NCBI GenBank assembly: GCA_934667465.1 | Contig: CAKUMG010000064.1 | Coordinates: forward strand, 1-13,506 | DNA from: an uncultured Actinoplanes sp. | GTDB lineage: Bacteria; Actinomycetota; Actinomycetes; Mycobacteriales; Micromonosporaceae | DNA: 13,506 nucleotides | Direction: 5' to 3' | Shown here: positions 6,986 to 13,505 of the stretch, piece after piece | Position numbering within the stretch: the first letter of the stretch is position 1 | How the letters are laid out: each line of letters opens with the position of its first letter | Position numbers and translations under genes: made by a program | The notes under the pieces: model-generated | The model's database searches: none | What the model was told of the DNA's origin: nothing | Seen by the model: the letters and a program-made list of their open reading frames with translations, nothing else

Positions 6986-7887
6986 CCGCCACCCCGCGGC
7001 CCGCCGCCCCCTCGCTGGCGCCGGTCACGTCACCCGATACGCCGCAGCCGCCCACCCCGTCGAGCGCGTCCGAACTGGCCACCCCGCCGGGGATGCCACG
7101 GCAGGCCAGCCCGCCCGGGGAGCCGCGGCCGATCACCCCGCTGGGCGTTCTCGTCGCGCGGCTGGCGGCGCTGGTGGCGCGGATCGACGACGAGGAGCTG
7201 CGGCAGGTGTACGCCCTCGCGGCCGGCCTCGACCCGTACCTGACCGAGCACACGACCCCGGCGTCGCCGGCCCTCCGTGAGCTGGCCGGCGCGACCGCGG
7301 CGTACGACTGGAACCGGCACGGCGGCGCCCGGTACCTGGAGCAGGAGATGCTCTCGGGCCACCTGGAGGGTCAGCTGCTCCGGACGCTGGTGCACGCCAC
7401 GCACGCCCGGCACGTGCTCGACATCGGCATGTTCACCGGCTACTCCGCGCTGGCCATGGCGGAGGCCCTGCCCGAGGAGGGCTGGGTCGTCGCGTGCGAG
7501 GCCGACGCGGGGGTGGCCGCCTTCGCGGAACGGCACTTCCAGCGGGCCGGCGTCGCGGACCGCATCGTCGTCGCGGCCGGGCTCGCCGCGGAGACCCTCG
7601 CCGGGCTCGCGGCCGACAGCCAGGTCTTCGATCTGATCTTCCTGGACGCCGACAAGGCCGGCTATCTCGGCTATTTCCAGGCGATCCTCCGGTACGGGCT
7701 GCTGGCGCCGCGCGGTCTGATCTGCGTGGACAACACTCTGTTGCAGGGCGAGCCGTGGACCGCGCAGCACCCCTCGCCGAACGCGGCTGCCGTGGCCGCG
7801 TTCAACGAGGCCGTCGCCGCCGACCCGCGCGTCGAACAGGTGATCCTCCCGATCCGGGACGGCCTCACCCTGATCCGGCACGCATGA
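6982..7887 (+). CDS. mysB: SAM-dependent O-methyltransferase forming 4-deoxygadusol, MysB
   Basis: This is a class I methyltransferase of the catechol-O-methyltransferase (family 3) type, 301 residues, which methylates desmethyl-4-deoxygadusol to 4-deoxygadusol. Conserved blocks are [13 protein letters not shown] (119-131), SAM motif [10 protein letters not shown] (146-155), acidic E173, FLDADK (220-225) and CVDNTLLQG (248-256). D222, D250 and N251 are the likely metal ligands. The end, [16 protein letters not shown], matches cyanobacterial MysB. The first 48 or so residues are a Pro/Ser/Thr/Ala-rich, probably disordered tail absent from cyanobacterial relatives, where the protein starts near RPITP. 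An internal ATG (codon 38) is an alternative start, but the ATGA overlap with mysA favours 6982. The gene overlaps mysC by 4 bp. Confidence 0.93.
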   Translation: MTATPRPAAPSLAPVTSPDTPQPPTPSSASELATPPGMPRQASPPGEPRPITPLGVLVARLAALVARIDDEELRQVYALAAGLDPYLTEHTTPASPALRELAGATAAYDWNRHGGARYLEQEMLSGHLEGQLLRTLVHATHARHVLDIGMFTGYSALAMAEALPEEGWVVACEADAGVAAFAERHFQRAGVADRIVVAAGLAAETLAGLAADSQVFDLIFLDADKAGYLGYFQAILRYGLLAPRGLICVDNTLLQGEPWTAQHPSPNAAAVAAFNEAVAADPRVEQVILPIRDGLTLIRHA

Positions 7888-9224
7888 GGACCATCGGGAC
7901 GCTCCTGCTGCTGCAGCTCGCGCTTCCGGCGAACCTGCTGCTGACCGGCGCCGCACTGCTCCGGAAAGCGCTCACCCGGCCACCCACCCGTCCCGGCGCC
8001 GGCGGCTCCCCCACCGCCGGCGCCGGGGTCTCCGGCCACGCGCAGGCCGGCCGCAGGACGATTCTGATCAGCGGCGGCAAGATGACCAAGGCACTCACGT
8101 TGGCCCGCGCGTTCCACCGCGCCGGCCACCGCGTGATCCTCGTGGAGTCGGCGAAGTACCGGTTCACCGGCCACCGCTTCTCCAACTGCGTCGACCGGTT
8201 CCACGTCGTGCCGGAACCACGGGCCGAGGGCTACGCCGCCGCGCTGCTCCGGATCGTGCTGGACGAGCAGGTCGACGTGTACGTGCCGGTGTGCAGCCCC
8301 GCCGCGAGCTACTACGACGCCCTGGCCAAGCCGCTCCTGGAGCCATACTGCGAGGTGCTGCACTGCGACGCCGACACGGTGCGCGCGCTCGACGACAAGT
8401 TCGAGTTCACCGCGCTGGCGGCCGCGGCCGGGCTGCCGGTGCCGGATTCGCACCGCATCGGCTCCCCGCAGCAGGTGGCCGATTTCGACTTCGGCGCGGC
8501 CGCACCGCCGTACATCCTCAAGTCGATCCCCTACGATCCGGTGCACCGCCTGGATCTCACGCCGCTGCCCCGCCCGACCGCCGCGGCCACCCGGGAGTTC
8601 GCGCGCTCCAAGCCGATCACACCGGACCGGCCGTGGATCATGCAGCAGTTCGTGACCGGCCGGGAGTTCTGCGTGCACACGACGGTGCGCGCCGGCAGCG
8701 TGCGGGTCTACGCGTGCTGCCCCTCGTCGGCGTTCCAGCTCAACTACGAGATGGCCGACGAGCCCACGATCGAGGCGTGGGTGCGCGGTTTCGTGGAGCC
8801 GCTGCGGCTCACCGGCCAGATCAGCTTCGACCTGATCCGGACGGACGACGGCGCGGTCTTTCCGATCGAGTGCAATCCTCGTACGCACTCGGCGATCACG
8901 ATGTTCTACGACCATCCCGGGCTGGCCGCGGCGTACCTCGGCGAGGCCGGCCCGGCGATCACGCCGACGGCGGCGAGCCGGCCGACCTACTGGCTGTATC
9001 ACGAGCTCTGGCTGCTGCTGAGCGCCCCGGGAACGGTCCGGGAACGGTTCCGGACCATCGCGGGCGGCAAGGAAGCGATCCATGACCGGGACGACCCGCT
9101 GCCGTTCCTGATCGCGCACCACGTGCACATCCCGCTGCTGCTGCTCCGCAACCTGCTTGCCGGGCGGCCGTGGCTGCGCATCGACTTCAACATCGGCAAG
9201 CTCGTCGAACCGGCCGGGGACTGA
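7884..9224 (+). CDS. mysC: ATP-grasp ligase forming mycosporine-glycine, MysC
   Basis: This is an ATP-grasp family C-N ligase, 446 residues, joining glycine to 4-deoxygadusol to give mycosporine-glycine. An N-terminal hydrophobic helix (about 4-26) is followed by a Gly/Ala/Pro-rich linker (33-57) and then ILISGGKMTKALTLARAF (60-77). Further conserved blocks are GHRFSNCVDRF, VDVYVPVCSPAASYYD, LDDKFEFT, YILKSIPYDPVHRL, WIMQQFVTGREFC and the metal/ATP motif ECNPRTHSAITMF (329-341). The end, RIDFNIGKLVEPAGD, is nearly that of cyanobacterial MysC. The hydrophobic N-terminus suggests membrane anchoring, also seen in cyanobacterial homologues. The ATG overlaps the mysB stop by 4 bp. The linker codons contain a perfect 14-bp inverted repeat. 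The downstream gene mysD is not overlapped but separated by 132 bp. Confidence 0.94.
   Translation: MRTIGTLLLLQLALPANLLLTGAALLRKALTRPPTRPGAGGSPTAGAGVSGHAQAGRRTILISGGKMTKALTLARAFHRAGHRVILVESAKYRFTGHRFSNCVDRFHVVPEPRAEGYAAALLRIVLDEQVDVYVPVCSPAASYYDALAKPLLEPYCEVLHCDADTVRALDDKFEFTALAAAAGLPVPDSHRIGSPQQVADFDFGAAAPPYILKSIPYDPVHRLDLTPLPRPTAAATREFARSKPITPDRPWIMQQFVTGREFCVHTTVRAGSVRVYACCPSSAFQLNYEMADEPTIEAWVRGFVEPLRLTGQISFDLIRTDDGAVFPIECNPRTHSAITMFYDHPGLAAAYLGEAGPAITPTAASRPTYWLYHELWLLLSAPGTVRERFRTIAGGKEAIHDRDDPLPFLIAHHVHIPLLLLRNLLAGRPWLRIDFNIGKLVEPAGD
7992..8027 (+). repeat. Perfect 14-bp inverted repeat inside mysC
   Basis: The arms CCCGGCGCCGGCGG (7992-8005) and CCGCCGGCGCCGGG (8014-8027) are exact reverse complements around an 8-nt loop (CTCCCCCA). 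The element encodes part of the variable linker (about residues 37-48) between the membrane helix and the ATP-grasp domain, so it can vary with little protein cost. At the RNA level it would be one of the strongest hairpins in the operon. Confidence 0.8.
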
Positions 9225-9359
9225 CGCCGTGCAAGCTCACCGACCCGACCCGACCCGACCCGACCCGACCCGGCCCGACCCGGCCCGACCGCCGGACCGG
9301 CGCCCAGCAACCGCGCCGAACCGAGCCGTGCCGAACCGACCGGGCGGGGTGACGCCGTG
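9222..9359 (+). repeat. 10-bp direct repeat at both ends of the mysC-mysD spacer
   Basis: TGACGCCGTG occurs at 9222-9231, where it contains the mysC stop and a GTG, and again at 9350-9359, where it contains the mysD GTG start. Each copy is preceded by a G-run resembling a Shine-Dalgarno sequence (GGGGAC and GGCGGGG). The two are exactly 128 bp apart, so the spacer looks inserted or duplicated between an ancestral close-packed mysC stop and mysD start. Confidence 0.6.
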
Positions 9360-9360
9360 A
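9229..9360 (+). other. Possible 43-codon leader frame bridging mysC and mysD
   Basis: A GTG at 9229, 5 bp after the mysC stop, opens a frame that runs through the CGACC repeats without a stop. It ends at TGA 9358-9360, overlapping the mysD GTG as GTGA. The encoded peptide is Pro/Arg/Asp-rich (repeating PDPTR units). GGGGA lies 8 bp upstream of the GTG. It may be translated to couple mysC to mysD or may be accidental; the repetitive content gives no codon-bias evidence. Confidence 0.25.
9241..9290 (+). repeat. CGACC pentanucleotide microsatellite, 10 units
   Basis: Ten consecutive 5-bp units fill 9241-9290: eight read CGACC and two (the seventh and ninth) read CGGCC. More degenerate CCGAACCGA-like sequence continues to about 9340. 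The array sits in the mysC-mysD spacer. A 5-bp unit change would shift any reading frame crossing it and would change the spacing between genes. Confidence 0.9.
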
Positions 9361-10382
9361 CGGTGCACGTGCTGGTCGTCGCCGGTTCCGCGGCCGACGA
9401 CTTCTACGCCGAGCTGTCGCTGCTCTACGCCCGGGGCAGCCTCGACGCGCTGCGCGACGACCGCCGCTACCGGTTCTCGGTCGCCTACGTCACGCCGGAC
9501 GGTCGCTGGCGTTTCCCCCGCGACCTCTCCCCGGAGGCGATCCGCTCGGCGCCGCCCGTGGGGCTCGCGGGAGCGGTGCACTGCCTGGCGGAGATGCGAC
9601 CGGACGTGGCGCTGCCGCAGATGTTCTGCGTGCCCGGGATGACGCGTTACCGGGCGCTGCTGGAGCTGCTCGGGATCCCGTACGCGGGCAACACCCCGGA
9701 GGTCATGGCGCTGACCGCCGACAAGGTCGCGACCCGCGCGGTGGTCGCGGCGGCCGGGGTCGCGGTGCCCGAGGGCGAGGTGCTGCGCCGCGGCGACCGG
9801 CCCGCACTGCGGCCGCCCCTCGTCGTCAAGCCCGCGACCGCCGACAACTCGCTCGGCGTCACCGTGGTCACCCGCGACGCGGACCTCGGCGCGGCCCTCG
9901 ACACCGCGTTCGGTCACGACGGGACGGTCCTCGTGGAGCGCTTCATCGGGCTCGGCCGCGAGGTGCGGTGCGGCGTCCTCGCGTACGGCGGCAGGCTGTT
10001 GACCTTGCCCTTGGAGGAATATGCCATCGATCCGGCAGCCGGCATCCGCGGCCATGACGACAAGCTCCTCGCGAGCGGCGGGGGCGGGCTGGCCTTCGCC
10101 GCCAAGTCCGGCGGCCGCTCCTGGATCATCGACCCGGGGGATCCGGTGACCGCGGCCGTGCAGCGGGCGGCCCTGACCGCTCACGTGGCGTTGGGGTGCC
10201 GGCATTACAGCCTGTTCGACTTCCGGATCGACCCGGCCGGGCGGCCCTGGTTCCTGGAAGCGGGTCTCTACTGCTCGTTCTCGCCCACCAGCGTCCTCAC
10301 CACCATGGCGGGTGCCGCGGGCATCCCCCTGCACGAACTCTTCGCGACCGCCATGCACGAGGCCGGTTCATACTCAGCGTGA
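9357..10382 (+). CDS. mysD: D-Ala-D-Ala ligase-like MAA synthase, MysD
   Basis: This is an ATP-grasp ligase of the D-alanine-D-alanine ligase family, 341 residues, condensing mycosporine-glycine with a second amino acid (Ser, Thr or Ala) to give an imino-MAA. Landmarks are YVTPDGRWRFPRDLSPE (44-60), ALPQMFCVPGMTRYRAL (85-101), IPYAGNTPEVMALTADK (107-123), the ATP-binding VVKPATADNSLGV (156-168), GREVRCGV, LPLEEYAIDP and ALGCRHYSLFDFRID. The final acidic loop reads FLEAGLYCSFSP where true D-Ala-D-Ala ligases have EVNTxPG; this EAxLYCSFSP form fits Nostoc MysD. The start is GTG 9357 with GGCGGGG about 7 bp upstream. This ligase stands in for the NRPS-like MysE of some cyanobacteria. The preferred second amino acid cannot be read from sequence. 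Confidence 0.93.
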   Translation: MTVHVLVVAGSAADDFYAELSLLYARGSLDALRDDRRYRFSVAYVTPDGRWRFPRDLSPEAIRSAPPVGLAGAVHCLAEMRPDVALPQMFCVPGMTRYRALLELLGIPYAGNTPEVMALTADKVATRAVVAAAGVAVPEGEVLRRGDRPALRPPLVVKPATADNSLGVTVVTRDADLGAALDTAFGHDGTVLVERFIGLGREVRCGVLAYGGRLLTLPLEEYAIDPAAGIRGHDDKLLASGGGGLAFAAKSGGRSWIIDPGDPVTAAVQRAALTAHVALGCRHYSLFDFRIDPAGRPWFLEAGLYCSFSPTSVLTTMAGAAGIPLHELFATAMHEAGSYSA

Positions 10383-10396
10383 CCCCCGCATGTGCT

Positions 10397-10423
10397 CACC
10401 CGCGCCTTGGAGATCCGCGGGTG
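10397..10423 (+). terminator. Hairpin just after mysD
   Basis: The arms CACCCGCG (10397-10404) and CGCGGGTG (10416-10423) pair perfectly around an 11-nt loop, beginning 14 bp after the mysD stop. There is no T-run. It may be a first, weaker stop or a 3' stabiliser for the mys transcript, ahead of the stronger hairpin at 10471-10504. Confidence 0.5.
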
Positions 10424-10470
10424 CGCCAGACACTGCTGGCGGCTGCGCGGCAGGAGCGAGCGCGATCGGA

Positions 10471-10504
10471 CGGGGGCGGTCACCGGCGACGGTGGCCGTC
10501 CCCG
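10471..10504. terminator. Strong bidirectional hairpin between mysD and the MFS gene
   Basis: Arm 10471-10485 (CGGGGGCGGTCACCG) pairs with 10490-10504 (CGGTGGCCGTCCCCG) over 15 bp with two G-T wobbles and a 4-nt GCGA loop. It lies between two convergent genes, 23 bp from the MFS stop, and is well placed to end both transcripts. Confidence 0.75.
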
Positions 10505-10527
10505 GGCGGCGATTCGGCGTGCCGGGT

Positions 10528-11691
10528 TCAGACGGGGACGGCGGGGCGGAGGCTGTCGCGGATGCGCAGGACGCAGGCCGCGACGAGGACCGCGAAGGCG
10601 GCGACCGCGGCCATGCCCCAGACCAGGCTGGTGCCGTGGGCGATGAAGCCGATCACCGGCGGGCCCGCGAGCAGGCCGGTCGTGCCCATGGCCGCGACGA
10701 GGGTGAGGGCCTCGGGGCCGGTGCGGGCCGCCGCGACGTAGAGGCAGGGGGTCACCGCGGCCATGCCGAGGCCGACGCAGGCGAAGCCGAGCAGGGCGGG
10801 GACCACGCCGCCGGCGGCCAGGGCGAGGGCGAGGCCGGTGCCGGCGAGCAGGGCGCCGCCGACGACGACGCGTTCGTCGCCCCAGCGGGCACGCCAGCCG
10901 TCGGCGAACAGGCGGGCCAGGACCATCATGCCGGACACCACCGCGATGCCGAGCGGGGTGATGCTCGCGGCGGCGTGGACGACGTCGCTGAGGTAGAGCG
11001 CCGACCAGTCGTTCATGGCGCCCTCGGTCACCGTGCCGAAGACCATGGCCAGGCCGAGCCAGGCGGTCACCCGCGACGGCAGGGTCCAGCGGCTGCGGGC
11101 GCCGGGCTCCGTCACGGCCGGGGCGGTGGGCGGGAGCAGTCCCGTACGCGCGGCGGCGGTCAGCACGACGAGCAGCGCCGCGGCGACGGTGAAGTGCAGC
11201 GCGAGCGAGGTGCTCAGCGCCAGGATGCCCGCGGCGAGCAGGGCCGACAGCAGGGTGCCGCCGCTGAAGACGGCGTGCAGCTTCGCCATCGTGTTGCGTT
11301 CGTAGCGGGCCTCGAGGTCGGCGCCCTGCGCGTTCATGGCGACGTTGAGGCAGGCGACCGCGATCCCGTCGCAGAAGAGCACGAACAGGGCCGCCGGGAA
11401 CGTCGGTGCCAGCGCCAGCGCGGGCAGCACCAGCACCAGGGCGGCGCAGGACGCGATCGCCAGCGGGCCGGAGCCGAACCGGCGCATCAGACGGGACACC
11501 AGCGGAAACGACACTGCCGCGCCGACGCCGCTGGCCAGCAGCAGGACGCCGACCTCGGCCTCGCTGAGCGCCAGGCGCGCCTTGAGTTCCGGGACGCGGG
11601 CGGCCCAGGTCCCGTACTGGAAGCCGAGGAAGCAGAAGAGCGCCGCTATGGAAACCTGGGAACGGCGGAACGACTCACCGGTGACCGTCAA
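10528..11691 (-). CDS. Major facilitator superfamily transporter (YbjJ-like)
   Basis: This is a twelve-helix-type MFS membrane transporter of about 387 residues, last gene of the leftward operon. The first helix begins soon after SFRRSQVSIAALFCFLGFQ. The following WAARVPELKARLALSEAEVG and loop 2-3 SRLMRRFGS resemble the YbjJ branch of MFS. The substrate is unknown. From its neighbours, export of an acylated diamine or other product of the upstream decarboxylase and acetyltransferase is plausible but inferred. No ATG or GTG lies at a sensible place. A TTG at 11691 is preferred because GAGGAG (11701-11706) lies 9 bp upstream; another TTG at 11700 touches that site. The gene thus overlaps the GNAT gene by 17 bp. 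Longer in-frame sequence upstream is a shadow of GNAT. Confidence 0.88.
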   Translation of the reverse strand: MTVTGESFRRSQVSIAALFCFLGFQYGTWAARVPELKARLALSEAEVGVLLLASGVGAAVSFPLVSRLMRRFGSGPLAIASCAALVLVLPALALAPTFPAALFVLFCDGIAVACLNVAMNAQGADLEARYERNTMAKLHAVFSGGTLLSALLAAGILALSTSLALHFTVAAALLVVLTAAARTGLLPPTAPAVTEPGARSRWTLPSRVTAWLGLAMVFGTVTEGAMNDWSALYLSDVVHAAASITPLGIAVVSGMMVLARLFADGWRARWGDERVVVGGALLAGTGLALALAAGGVVPALLGFACVGLGMAAVTPCLYVAAARTGPEALTLVAAMGTTGLLAGPPVIGFIAHGTSLVWGMAAVAAFAVLVAACVLRIRDSLRPAVPV

Positions 11692-12289
11692 GGGGACCAA
11701 CTCCTCGGGACATGTAGACCGCGGCCGCGCCGTAGGAGCGCGGGACCGCGACGCGGGGGTGGGGGCGATAGCCGAGGGCCGCCCAGAACGGGCTGCTGCC
11801 GGACACTGCGACAAGCGAGATCCGCTCGTACGCGGTCCGCGCCGCAGCCGCGAGCAGGTGGGCGTGCAGCCGGGTGGCCAGGCCCCGGCCCCGCTCCCCG
11901 GCCGCCACGACGAGATCGTGCAGATGCAGGTCGCCGCCCCGGGAAGCGCTTCCCGACACGCCCGGGACCGCGAAAGCGCTTTCCGGCGGGGAAGCGCTCA
12001 CCAGCGAGGAAGCGCTTGCCGAGGGGGAAGCGCTTCCCGACGCGCCCGGGATCGGGGAAGCGCTTACCGTCGGCTGGGTCAGGTCCGGTGCGTGGAAGCG
12101 CGGGAACGGCAGCGCGAGCACATACCCCGTGACCCGGTCACCGGCCCGCGCGGCAAAAGACGTCCCGGGCGCGGCCCGGCTCTCGAGCACCCTGCGGCCC
12201 TCGGTGAGCCCGGCCGCGTCGTACGCTTCCGCCTCCAGCGCGACGATCGCCGGCCAGTCCCCCGCCTCGATCGCGCCGATCACCGTCAT
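11675..12289 (-). CDS. GNAT N-acetyltransferase with a Ser-Ala-Ser repeat insertion
   Basis: This is an acetyl-CoA-dependent GNAT-fold acetyltransferase, 204 residues. The N-terminal part (IGAIEAGDWPAIVALEAEAY ... GDRVTGYVLALPFPRFHAPD) is the first strand-helix region. Acetyl-CoA motif A is LHDLVVAAGERGRGLATRLH, with the pyrophosphate loop in GERGRGLA, and FWAALGYRPH is the usual C-terminal GNAT block. Between the FPRFH strand and motif A sits an insertion of about 45 residues rich in Ser, Ala and Pro, with SAS or SAF recurring every 6 or 10 residues. It is encoded by an array of AAGCGCTT palindromes. Such loops are short in usual GNATs. The start ATG 12289 overlaps the decarboxylase stop (ATGA). 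The context suggests an amine acetylase; the substrate is not determined. Confidence 0.85.
   Translation of the reverse strand: MTVIGAIEAGDWPAIVALEAEAYDAAGLTEGRRVLESRAAPGTSFAARAGDRVTGYVLALPFPRFHAPDLTQPTVSASPIPGASGSASPSASASSLVSASPPESAFAVPGVSGSASRGGDLHLHDLVVAAGERGRGLATRLHAHLLAAAARTAYERISLVAVSGSSPFWAALGYRPHPRVAVPRSYGAAAVYMSRGVGPLDGHR
11941..12069. repeat. Array of six AAGCGCTT-type palindromes inside the GNAT gene
   Basis: Cores start at 11944, 11974, 11992, 12010, 12028 and 12058, giving spacings of 30, 18, 18, 18 and 30 bp, all multiples of three. Two cores are perfect 14-bp palindromes, GGGAAGCGCTTCCC (11941-11954 and 12025-12038). One is the 12-bp palindrome GAAAGCGCTTTC (11972-11983). The third core has one base changed (AAGCGCTC). 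The block 11941-11985 recurs at 12025-12069 with 40 of 45 bases identical, showing an 84-bp in-frame duplication. On the coding strand each core reads AGC GCT TCN or TTC, giving Ser-Ala-Ser/Phe. Confidence 0.92.
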
Positions 12290-13452
12290 GCCGGGACCAG
12301 GGTGTCGCGGACGACGCGGTAGGGCAGCGGGCCGAAGCCGTTGAAGCCCACCGTCATGTAGCTCATCGCGTACGCCCCGCTGGACAGCAGCCACACCGGG
12401 TCGCCCGACGCCGCCGCGGCCGGCACCAGCACCGGGTGCTCGTGACTGAACGCGTCGTCGCTGTCGCACGACGGCCCGGCCAGCACCGCGGGCACGTAGC
12501 CCCGCCCGCGGTGCTCGGGGAACACGGTCCGGTACTGCACCTGGTCCATCTCGTACAGCCCGTTGTACTTGCCGCAGCTCAGGTAGAGCCACCGCCGCCC
12601 GTCGCGCACGGTCAGCCGGGACACGTGCGCCCGCACCGCGCCGTGGTCGGCGACCAGGTAGCGGCCCGGTTCGGCGAGGAAGTCGAGCGGCCGCCCGGCG
12701 ACCCGCCGCAGCTCCCGCAGGCCTGTACGGATGGTCGCGAACATCTCCTGCGTCGGTGGCCGCAGCGGCCGCCCCCGCCGGTCGAGGTAGCCCTGCGCGG
12801 GCAGTCCCCCGCCGAGGTTGACGTGGTCGACGGCGATCCCCCGGCGGCCGGCCTCGGCGAGCACGCCGGCCAGGTCGTCGAACGCGTCCCGCCAGCCCGC
12901 GGTGGTCATCTGCTGCGAGCCGACGTGCACGGACAGCCCGGCCGGGACCAGGCCGGCGTCGCGCGCCTGCTCGAGCAGCGCGATCGCCTCGGGTGCCGGG
13001 CAGCCGTACTTGTTCGCCAGCCCCCAGAGTGCCCCGCGCCCGCTCGTGGTGAGGCGGCAGAACACCCGGGATCCCGGGGCGTGCGCGGCGATCGCCGCCA
13101 CGTCCTGGGGGCTGTCGGTGGCGAAGTCCCGGATCCCGAGCCCGTACGCCGTGGCGATGTCGCGGTCCGACTTGACCGTGTTGCCGTAGTGGACCGCGGC
13201 GGCCGGGGCGCCCGCCCGCAGCGCCGCGGTGATCTCGCCGGGGCTCGCGGCGTCGAAGCCGGAGCCCCGGTCGGCGAGCGCGAACAGCACCTCGTCGACC
13301 GGGCACGCCTTCATCGCGAACCGGATCCGGACGCCCGGCAGCTCGCGGATCAGCGTGTCGTAGGCGCCCTCGATCCCGGTCAGGTCGTAGACGACCCGGT
13401 CCGCGGTCTCCGCCGCGAGCGCGCGCCGAAGCCGGCGCCCCGCGTCCGTCAC
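12286..13452 (-). CDS. Fold-type III PLP-dependent decarboxylase (ornithine/lysine decarboxylase-like)
   Basis: This is an alanine-racemase-fold, PLP-dependent amino acid decarboxylase, 388 residues. The PLP lysine is K48 in FAMKACP. H176 is in LSVHVGSQ, the phosphate-binding glycine loop is LGGGLP (213-218), and EPGRYLVA (261-268) is the family motif. The cross-subunit active-site cysteine and aspartate are in GPSCDSDD (C329, D330). That Cys-Asp form is seen in ornithine/lysine-type enzymes, whereas diaminopimelate decarboxylases have Cys-Glu. The expected product is therefore a diamine such as putrescine or cadaverine, but the exact substrate is uncertain. The GTG start at 13452 overlaps the upstream stop as GTGA. 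The stop overlaps the GNAT ATG by 4 bp, giving a tightly coupled operon with the acetyltransferase and MFS gene. Confidence 0.87.
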   Translation of the reverse strand: MTDAGRRLRRALAAETADRVVYDLTGIEGAYDTLIRELPGVRIRFAMKACPVDEVLFALADRGSGFDAASPGEITAALRAGAPAAAVHYGNTVKSDRDIATAYGLGIRDFATDSPQDVAAIAAHAPGSRVFCRLTTSGRGALWGLANKYGCPAPEAIALLEQARDAGLVPAGLSVHVGSQQMTTAGWRDAFDDLAGVLAEAGRRGIAVDHVNLGGGLPAQGYLDRRGRPLRPPTQEMFATIRTGLRELRRVAGRPLDFLAEPGRYLVADHGAVRAHVSRLTVRDGRRWLYLSCGKYNGLYEMDQVQYRTVFPEHRGRGYVPAVLAGPSCDSDDAFSHEHPVLVPAAAASGDPVWLLSSGAYAMSYMTVGFNGFGPLPYRVVRDTLVPA

Positions 13453-13505
13453 CGCGCCGCCCCGGCACCGGACGCCGCGGCAGGAGCAGGCGCCGCCCCG
13501 GCATC
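13449..13505 (-). CDS. C-terminal tail of an unidentified upstream gene (cut by the window edge)
   Basis: A leftward frame enters from the right edge and stops at TGA 13451-13449, overlapping the decarboxylase GTG as GTGA. Only 18 codons are visible, an Ala/Gly/Pro-rich tail (DAGAAPAPAAASGAGAAR), so no function can be read. The same stop-start overlap used elsewhere in this operon argues that it is the preceding operon member rather than chance. Confidence 0.4.
   Translation of the reverse strand, partial: DAGAAPAPAAASGAGAAR

Noticed and set aside
9357..10382. Housekeeping D-alanine-D-alanine ligase for peptidoglycan
   Set aside because: The terminal loop lacks the EVNTxPG motif, and the sequence and position match MysD of MAA clusters.
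11692..11814. ATG start at 11814 giving the MFS protein 41 more residues
   Set aside because: That sequence is the out-of-frame shadow of the GNAT C-terminus, and it lacks a ribosome binding site. TTG 11691 has GAGGAG upstream and fits normal MFS length.
11941..12069. CRISPR array interpretation of the repeated AAGCGCTT units
   Set aside because: The units are short palindromes at 18-30 bp spacing inside an open reading frame, with no unique spacers and no cas genes.
10312..12132. 606-codon plus-strand frame across the MFS and GNAT genes
   Set aside because: It is a shadow of the minus-strand genes, with no protein-like sequence; the MFS and GNAT motifs lie on the other strand.
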